Source of the DNA: Naegleria lovaniensis
Taxonomy: Eukaryota > Heterolobosea > Eutetramitea > Acrasida > Naegleriidae
Length of the DNA: 64,000 nt
Assembly: GCF_003324165.1 (NCBI RefSeq)
Contig: NW_025407843.1
Span: 186,001 to 250,000 of the forward strand
Direction of reading: 5' to 3'
Shown here: positions 62,301-64,000 of the stretch, piece by piece
How the letters are laid out: every line of letters begins with the position of its first letter
Numbering within the stretch: position 1 is the first letter of the stretch
Made by a program: the position numbers and the translations under genes
Notes under the pieces: generated by a model
Databases searched by the model: none
Told to the model about the DNA's origin: nothing
Seen by the model: the letters and a program-made list of their open reading frames with translations, nothing else

Positions 62301-64000
62301 CTATTGCTTAATGTCCATCTGTGAAAACATATCAATTTCATCCCATGCTGAATTATCCACTGGTGCTTCCGACTCGGAGAGAATCTTGGAAAGGTTTGAT
62401 TCTTTTGACTCTTCTTCATGTTGTTGTTGTTGCTGCTGCTGTTGAGGAGATGAAGTTGCAACTGGTGTGGTCTTTGTTTTGTTGTTGCCACTTGTTGTAG
62501 CTCTCTTAGAAGTTGCACTCTTTAAGATTTTCTGAGAGGATGGTTTTGTTTGCTCTTTTGGTGTAAAGTCCTTAAACAAATCCTCAGAGTCCTCTTCCAT
62601 ATTTTGAAGAGTTTCTTCTTCCAAGTGATCCGAGTCAAATCTAAGGACATTCTTTTTCTTGACAGTACCAGATGTGGATTCTGTGCTTTGTATGGAATGA
62701 GAAGGTGAGCTCTGTATCACCTTAGTACTGGTCGTTTCTACAGTTACTGTGTGTTCATCATTGTCAGACCAACTATTCCAATCCTCGTCTTCTTTTGATT
62801 CTGCATTGTGATGAGTTTTCAATGATGGTGATGGCTCTTGTTTTTCAGGATGATTGTTGTTCAATATTACACGATCCTGGGTAGCTGTTGTCATGGATGA
62901 TGGTAGTTTCATGCTACTACCTGCTCGGACAGGAGGTAGTGTCGTTGTCTTGACTGATTCTACATGATGAATAGAATGAGGAAGTGGTGATCCTGATGAT
63001 TGAAATTTAGGAGAAGATGCAGGTTCTGACAGAGAAGGGGAAGAAACATTCGTCTCTGAATCTTTGGTGTCGTTCGGAAATTGTATCACATGCTTTGGAG
63101 ATTGACCTGTGAATATTTCGTGCCTCACAAGTTCTTTTTGTGAAGTGGCTGGGAAAAGTGGAGTCACATTTGAAATTCCATCATTTGGTGAAGTGATCAT
63201 TCCAAGATTACATTTAGAAAGATCAACTTCTCCTAATGTTTCAATGGCAACTTTGAGAACTTGGGACGCTTTAGATCTTACTTGTTCTCTTTCGTGTAGT
63301 GTGAGTGGTAGAACTGGTCGCATAATATAAGTCATTAATTCTCTTGGATCAAATCGAGACATGTGAATCAAAATGACATTAAGAGCATGAACTTTGAGTT
63401 CGAAAATTTCCTTATCAAACAAATTAGCATGTAATGCCGTTAGAATAATGCCCTTATGAACTCCAGGTATATTCCATTGCTCAACCAGACACAACAATGC
63501 ATGAGATCGAAGAGCAATCACAGATTCAATATTACTGGCATCCATGGTGACTGCTTGCTTTGGAATGGAGTTTTGAACCGCATAATGGTGTAGAGCAGGT
63601 AAAAATTGATTATTAATAATTTCCAATCCTATTGAAGATTTGTCATGACTCACTAAATACTTGGAAAATGAAACACAAGCATTCATAGTGAACATGACGA
63701 TCTCATTGTTACTGTCTTTCATTCCACGCATAATTTCAGGAATAATTTCAGAAATAGCTACCTGTGGAGCAATTTGATTTTGATAATATTCTAGAGTTTG
63801 TAGAATTCTCATTCTGAGACTATAATTTTTGCTTAAATAACATTTTCTGATAAAAGTAATAATATGATCCTCGTAGTCTTTTCCAGACAGAATTCCTTCT
63901 ACTCCTCTCTTACTAGACTCTTTTGGAGAGAATAAATGTGCAAGAAAAGTGCCAGATGCTGGTTCTGTGACAAATGGCAATGTCAACATTCTGGGAAGTA
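62301..64000 (-). CDS. SCYL1-like HEAT-repeat protein, C-terminal part (partial)
   Basis: The frame is open to the window edge (LPRMLTLPFV continues upstream), so the N-terminal pseudokinase domain, if present, lies outside. The visible about 566 residues start with HEAT-type helical pairs: YEDHIITFIRKCYLSKNYSL, MRILQTLEYY, IIPEIMRGMKDSN and IMRPVLPLTLHEREQVRSKA. These match the segment after the kinase-like domain in SCY1-like proteins, which act in COPI traffic and tRNA export. A long Ser/Thr-rich tail contains the acidic-aromatic motif DEDWNSWSDNDE typical of SCYL1-type tails, a Gln8 run and the ending SAWDEIDMF. Assignment to SCYL1 rather than SCYL2/3 is uncertain. Confidence 0.65.
   Translation of the reverse strand, partial: LPRMLTLPFVTEPASGTFLAHLFSPKESSKRGVEGILSGKDYEDHIITFIRKCYLSKNYSLRMRILQTLEYYQNQIAPQVAISEIIPEIMRGMKDSNNEIVMFTMNACVSFSKYLVSHDKSSIGLEIINNQFLPALHHYAVQNSIPKQAVTMDASNIESVIALRSHALLCLVEQWNIPGVHKGIILTALHANLFDKEIFELKVHALNVILIHMSRFDPRELMTYIMRPVLPLTLHEREQVRSKASQVLKVAIETLGEVDLSKCNLGMITSPNDGISNVTPLFPATSQKELVRHEIFTGQSPKHVIQFPNDTKDSETNVSSPSLSEPASSPKFQSSGSPLPHSIHHVESVKTTTLPPVRAGSSMKLPSSMTTATQDRVILNNNHPEKQEPSPSLKTHHNAESKEDEDWNSWSDNDEHTVTVETTSTKVIQSSPSHSIQSTESTSGTVKKKNVLRFDSDHLEEETLQNMEEDSEDLFKDFTPKEQTKPSSQKILKSATSKRATTSGNNKTKTTPVATSSPQQQQQQQQHEEESKESNLSKILSESEAPVDNSAWDEIDMFSQMDIKQ

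Overview
This window looks like nuclear DNA of a Naegleria-type heterolobosean amoeba. The evidence is dense AT-rich gene packing on both strands, short introns (mostly 45-170 bp) with GTAAGT-like donors, Ser/Asn/Gln-rich low-complexity proteins, a large 7TM receptor family carrying C-terminal RGS domains, and a standard eukaryotic gene set. No tRNA, rRNA, CRISPR array or mobile element was recognised. Exon structures below were worked out by hand from reading frame, GT..AG borders and family motifs.

Layout. 0-11 kb: tail of PDCD5, a secreted unknown, several lineage-specific unknowns, a spliced two-TM membrane protein, a TTC9-like TPR protein, a membrane-anchored type-2 PHB-depolymerase-like protein, and URI1. 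11-19 kb: a hairpin-bearing divergent promoter, a TRIM37 orthologue (RING, B-box, coiled coil, MATH), a frame-disrupted gene, a spliced C2-domain protein and MAK16. 19-32.5 kb: two large RGS-7TM receptor genes in inverted orientation. Between them lie a repeat protein with a SHOCT tail, an alpha/beta hydrolase, a small orphan ORF and PTRH2. 32.7-41 kb: a 2OG-Fe(II) oxygenase with a 24-nt intron, a ZnF-UBP protein, histone H4, an acidic unknown, UCHL3 and a RhoGAP coiled-coil protein. 41-49 kb: an orphan 7TM protein, an RSAD1/HemW radical-SAM protein and, tail to tail with it, an eight-exon RCC1-kinase-pseudokinase gene. 49-59 kb: a second frame-disrupted gene, an NAAA/acid-ceramidase-like protein and three related proteins of an unrecognised family. 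59-64 kb: NF-YA with a CCAAT-rich promoter, a Rac/Rho GTPase with a 13-nt microexon, and the C-terminal part of a SCYL-like protein that runs off the end.

Functional threads. There is receptor/G-protein and Rho signalling (two RGS-7TM receptors, RhoGAP, Rac), ubiquitin biology (TRIM37, UCHL3, ZnF-UBP) and housekeeping (MAK16, URI1, PTRH2, H4, NF-YA, RSAD1). The most unusual points are the mosaic inverted receptor duplication with a possibly retained intron, very short introns and exons, the RCC1-dual-kinase fusion, a PHB-depolymerase fold lacking its nucleophile serine, the uncharacterised gene trio at 52.8-58.6 kb, and two locally frame-broken genes among intact neighbours.
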